Assembly (NCBI GenBank): GCA_028822675.1
Contig: JAPKDE010000038.1
Location: 1 to 16,535 of the forward strand
DNA from: Dehalococcoidia bacterium
Lineage (GTDB): Bacteria; Chloroflexota; Dehalococcoidia; UBA3495
Direction of reading: 5' to 3'
DNA: 16,535 nt
Part shown: positions 14,579-16,535 of the stretch, one piece after another
Layout: each line of letters opens with the position of its first letter
Numbering within the stretch: position 1 is the first letter of the stretch
Notes under the pieces: generated by a model
What the model saw: the letters and a program-made list of their open reading frames with translations, nothing else
Databases searched by the model: none
Told to the model about the DNA's origin: nothing
Program-made: the position numbers and the translations under genes

Positions 14579-15541
14579 ATGAAAGCCATCCAAGTTACTG
14601 GCCCGCGCCAGCTTGAACTCATTGACGTGCCCATGCCGGAGCCTGCAGAAGGCGAGGTGCTGATAAAACTGGCTGCTCTATCTGTCTGTGGCACTGACAT
14701 GATGGCTTACCGTCATCCGCACCCTGAAGAGGATTACCCGCTGGGAGTGGGAACCCCTTGCCACGAGTGTGCCGGGACCATAGTTGAGAGTAAATCAGCA
14801 GATTGGCCGGTGGGGCGTCGGGTTATTTACCTTCCTGCCCTGAATTTAAACGGTGGCGCAGAATATGTGGTCGCACAGCCAGAGACGTTGGTATCTCTGC
14901 CCGACGAAGGCGACCTTGGGGATTGGCTGATGTGCCAGCCCTTTGGCACCGTGCTCTATGCGTTGTCTCAGGCCGGACGGGTCGCGGATATGAACGTGGC
15001 AGTGTTGGGTCAGGGTTGTATTGGCTTGCTCTTTACCATGGTGCTAAAGGAGTTGGGAGCGGGGAAAATCATCGCCATAGATCCCAATGAGCATCGGTTG
15101 GCAATGTCCCGAAAGCTGGGTGCCAACTTGGCCATAAATACCAGCAGAGTTGCCCCGGTGAAAGTGGTTCAAGAGGTATTTGGCAACCTGGGGGCCGATG
15201 TGGTGATAGACGCCACTGGCGATTCCAAAGCCTTGGACACTTGCGTAGCCATGGCCCGGATGTATGCCACGCTGGTGCTGTTTGGAATACCAGAGGAACG
15301 TGAGGTCACATTTGACTATCTTGCCGCCATCTCCAAGCAACTAACTATGATTGGCACCGTCAGCGCCACATGTGAAGATCCAGCACGGCCGATTCAAGAG
15401 GCTGTGGACATACTGTCCAAAGGGAAGATAGACCTTTCCTGGCTGATCACGCACCGGTTCGCTTTTGACGACGCTCCCGCAGCCTACAATCTATACGCCA
15501 ACCAGAATGACGGCCTAATCAAGTTGATACTGGATATCTGA
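14579..15541 (+). CDS. Medium-chain dehydrogenase/reductase (alcohol-dehydrogenase-like)
   Basis: A 320-residue NAD(P)-dependent dehydrogenase of the medium-chain family. The N-terminal catalytic domain has SVCGTDMMAYR (35-45) with Cys37, and TPCHECAGTIVE (59-70) with His62 and Glu63, matching the first zinc ligands. The Rossmann domain has AVLGQGCIG (141-149), IIAIDPNEHRLAMSRKLGA (164-182) and DVVIDATGD. It is about 30 residues shorter than usual because the four-cysteine structural zinc loop, normally after GDRV, is absent: RRVIYLPALNLNGGAEYVV runs straight through. The usual EP that supplies a further zinc contact is QP (Gln120). The ATG at 14579 has only a distant GGGGA, so translation may be weak or coupled. 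It ends eight bases before the tail of the methyltransferase gene. The substrate (alcohol, polyol or sugar) is not evident. Confidence 0.88.
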   Translation: MKAIQVTGPRQLELIDVPMPEPAEGEVLIKLAALSVCGTDMMAYRHPHPEEDYPLGVGTPCHECAGTIVESKSADWPVGRRVIYLPALNLNGGAEYVVAQPETLVSLPDEGDLGDWLMCQPFGTVLYALSQAGRVADMNVAVLGQGCIGLLFTMVLKELGAGKIIAIDPNEHRLAMSRKLGANLAINTSRVAPVKVVQEVFGNLGADVVIDATGDSKALDTCVAMARMYATLVLFGIPEEREVTFDYLAAISKQLTMIGTVSATCEDPARPIQEAVDILSKGKIDLSWLITHRFAFDDAPAAYNLYANQNDGLIKLILDI

Positions 15542-15548
15542 TCGGCAG

Positions 15549-16277
15549 CTATCGGCGGATAATCAGCAGCGAAAAGTAATCCAGGTCCTCGCCCGATAGC
15601 TGGGAAATGTCTTCCACCACGTTCTCTCGGGCCGTGCTGGCTTGTCGAACGTAGGTGACCGTGCCCACCAGACCAAGCTTCTCCCGGTCAGCCAGCGCCT
15701 GCAACAAGTCCCGGTTCACTTCCATCAGCACCGTGGTGTCAGAGTAGGTGATTGCTTCCATCAGGTCGTCGATGCCGTAGACCTTGGGTAGGATGGTCAG
15801 TCTTTGGCCGTGGGTGACCAAGGGCTTGCCGGAGCTGCCGGCCGCGGCCATCACCGAAGAAACTCCGGGTATGACCTCAATGTTCAGGTCCGGCAGGATG
15901 ATCCTCACGCTCTCCAGCACCTGTAGACATTCGCTGTAGAGCATTGGATCGCCCTCGGTGATGAACGCCACGTTGCTACCTTTTCGCAGTTGAGTTGCAA
16001 TCTCTTCCGCCGCATTCGTCCACGTCTCCGGGCTAACCGGAGTATCGTCATCAGACGGAATGGTGATGGCGATCAGCTCTGGCTGAGCTGCTTCAAACAC
16101 GCCGCGCACCACTCCCAGAGCAAAGCTTTCTTGGCCGTCGTCCAGTTGAGTAAAAGAGATTACCGCCACTTCTTGGAGCGTCTTGTGGGCTTTGAGGCTT
16201 AATAGTTCAGGGTCGCCGGGTCCAACTCCAATGCCGTAGAGGGTACCTAGTCCGTTATTGCCGCCGCTGGTAGTCAT
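15549..16277 (-). CDS. cobI: Precorrin-2 C20-methyltransferase
   Basis: A 242-residue S-adenosylmethionine-dependent methyltransferase of the cobalamin pathway, of usual length. It transfers a methyl group to C20 of precorrin-2, or of cobalt-factor II in the anaerobic route (then called CbiL). Seen are GTLYGIGVGPGDPELLSLKA (11-30), the N-terminal signature of these enzymes, FITEGDPMLYSECLQVLE (105-122) and the VIPGVSSVMAAAG block (135-147), all typical of CobI/CbiL. No other corrin gene is visible in the window, and no cobalamin riboswitch signature was found in the 130 bases upstream. The ATG at 16277 has only a weak AGAG site. Which of the two routes it serves cannot be told from this gene. 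The family call is firm. Confidence 0.88.
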   Translation of the reverse strand: MTTSGGNNGLGTLYGIGVGPGDPELLSLKAHKTLQEVAVISFTQLDDGQESFALGVVRGVFEAAQPELIAITIPSDDDTPVSPETWTNAAEEIATQLRKGSNVAFITEGDPMLYSECLQVLESVRIILPDLNIEVIPGVSSVMAAAGSSGKPLVTHGQRLTILPKVYGIDDLMEAITYSDTTVLMEVNRDLLQALADREKLGLVGTVTYVRQASTARENVVEDISQLSGEDLDYFSLLIIRR

Positions 16278-16293
16278 TGAATCGTTACTCTAA

Positions 16294-16308
16294 ACTGCAA
16301 AATGCAGT
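16294..16308 (-). terminator. Small hairpin between the nuclease and cobI
   Basis: ACTGCA (16294-16299) and TGCAGT (16303-16308) form a 6-bp stem with a 3-base loop. On the minus strand it is followed by TTTAG. It is a weak terminator or leader hairpin for cobI, 17 bases before its ATG. Confidence 0.3.
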
Positions 16309-16338
16309 CCGTTTTGAGATAATTTTAGGATTTGCCAG

Positions 16339-16404
16339 TTAAAACTTCGCTTCCTGTGTCATCACCCAGTAGTAGATGTGCATGGTAGCGAAACAGTCGT
16401 CTTC
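16339..16404 (-). repeat. In-frame tandem duplicate of the nuclease gene's 3' end
   Basis: On the minus strand these 66 bases read EDDCFATMHIYYWVM, then TQEAKF and a TAA stop at 16339-16341. They repeat the last 22 codons of the upstream gene (16408-16473) at a spacing of exactly 69 bases, so the two copies are in the same frame and joined by one AGA codon after the first stop. Twelve of 66 positions differ, and at least five differences are third-base synonymous changes. It has no start codon of its own at its head and should be untranslated unless the first TAA is read through. Confidence 0.8.
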
Positions 16405-16407
16405 TCT

Positions 16408-16535
16408 TTAAGACTGTGTCTCTTGCGCCATTACCCAGTCGTAAATGTGCATGGTAGCGAAACAGTCATCTTCATTGTAAATGATTATCTTTTGTTTTGA
16501 TGTCTCGTCGGTGCTGCCGGAGTCAACGTATTTCA
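16408..16535 (-). CDS. C-terminal end of a putative RecB-family / RNase H-like nuclease (cut by the right edge)
   Basis: The minus strand is open from the window edge to a TAA at 16408-16410, giving 41 visible residues. The segment IIIYNEDDCFATMHIYDWV resembles the YNxxDxxAT...WL ending of the RNase H-like exonuclease domain found in RecB-family nucleases of the TM0106 type and in YprB-like proteins, where the aspartate is a catalytic metal ligand. The family call rests on this one motif. Its terminal 22 codons are duplicated just downstream. It shares its strand with cobI and lies 130 bases upstream of it. Confidence 0.6.
   Translation of the reverse strand, partial: KYVDSGSTDETSKQKIIIYNEDDCFATMHIYDWVMAQETQS

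Noticed and set aside
16278..16407. Cobalamin riboswitch before cobI
   Set aside because: The conserved GCCACTG-type box was not found on the minus strand, and the space is mostly taken by the duplicated gene end.
16339..16473. CRISPR-like repeat pair
   Set aside because: Only two copies, they translate in the same frame, and the spacing equals the unit length, so it is a tandem gene-end duplication.

Overview
The window looks like a piece of a free-living, probably marine, bacterial chromosome. Its gene set is dense in luciferase-like flavin oxidoreductases, MmgE/PrpD proteins, alpha/beta hydrolases, metallo-beta-lactamase-fold proteins and a YIP1-type membrane protein. That mix resembles Chloroflexota of the SAR202/Dehalococcoidia type. 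This assignment is an inference from gene content only; no rRNA, tRNA or marker protein is present to fix it. No insertion sequence, phage gene or CRISPR array was seen.

Left part (1-2250): the N-terminal end of a PLP aminotransferase runs off the left edge on the minus strand. A 542-bp non-coding stretch with several inverted and direct repeats and a good promoter follows, then a plus-strand alpha/beta hydrolase (742-1539) and a decayed YIP1-family membrane protein (about 1694-2170). A 20-bp perfect palindrome and a strong bidirectional terminator close this part.

Centre (2313-9206, all minus strand): two transcription units separated by a terminator at 6721-6760. The first is MmgE/PrpD (5291-6676), an unusual fusion of an M14-like peptidase domain with a GH88/105-like unsaturated glycuronyl hydrolase domain (3530-5224), and an iron-alcohol-dehydrogenase/maleylacetate-reductase-type oxidoreductase (2313-3491). 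This reads as a small catabolic operon for an unknown, possibly uronate-containing substrate. The second is a ferritin-like protein (8748-9206), a luciferase-like flavin oxidoreductase (7631-8743) and a metallo-beta-lactamase gene broken by a frameshift and a stop inside its metal motif (6781-7541).

Right part (9283-16535): a divergent promoter region drives a second MmgE/PrpD gene on the plus strand (9407-10816). It converges on a minus-strand operon of three different alpha/beta hydrolases (12519-13358, 11758-12453 and the lipoprotein-like 10821-11696). After another divergent region come a PAP2-type membrane protein (13748-14521) and a medium-chain dehydrogenase (14579-15541). These converge on a precorrin-2 C20-methyltransferase gene (15549-16277). 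The right edge holds the 3' end of a putative RecB-family/RNase H-like nuclease (16408-16535), whose last 22 codons have been duplicated in tandem and in frame just downstream of its stop codon.

The best leads are the M14/GH105 fusion and its operon, the duplicated nuclease 3' end, and the two genes carrying single-base contractions together with stop codons.
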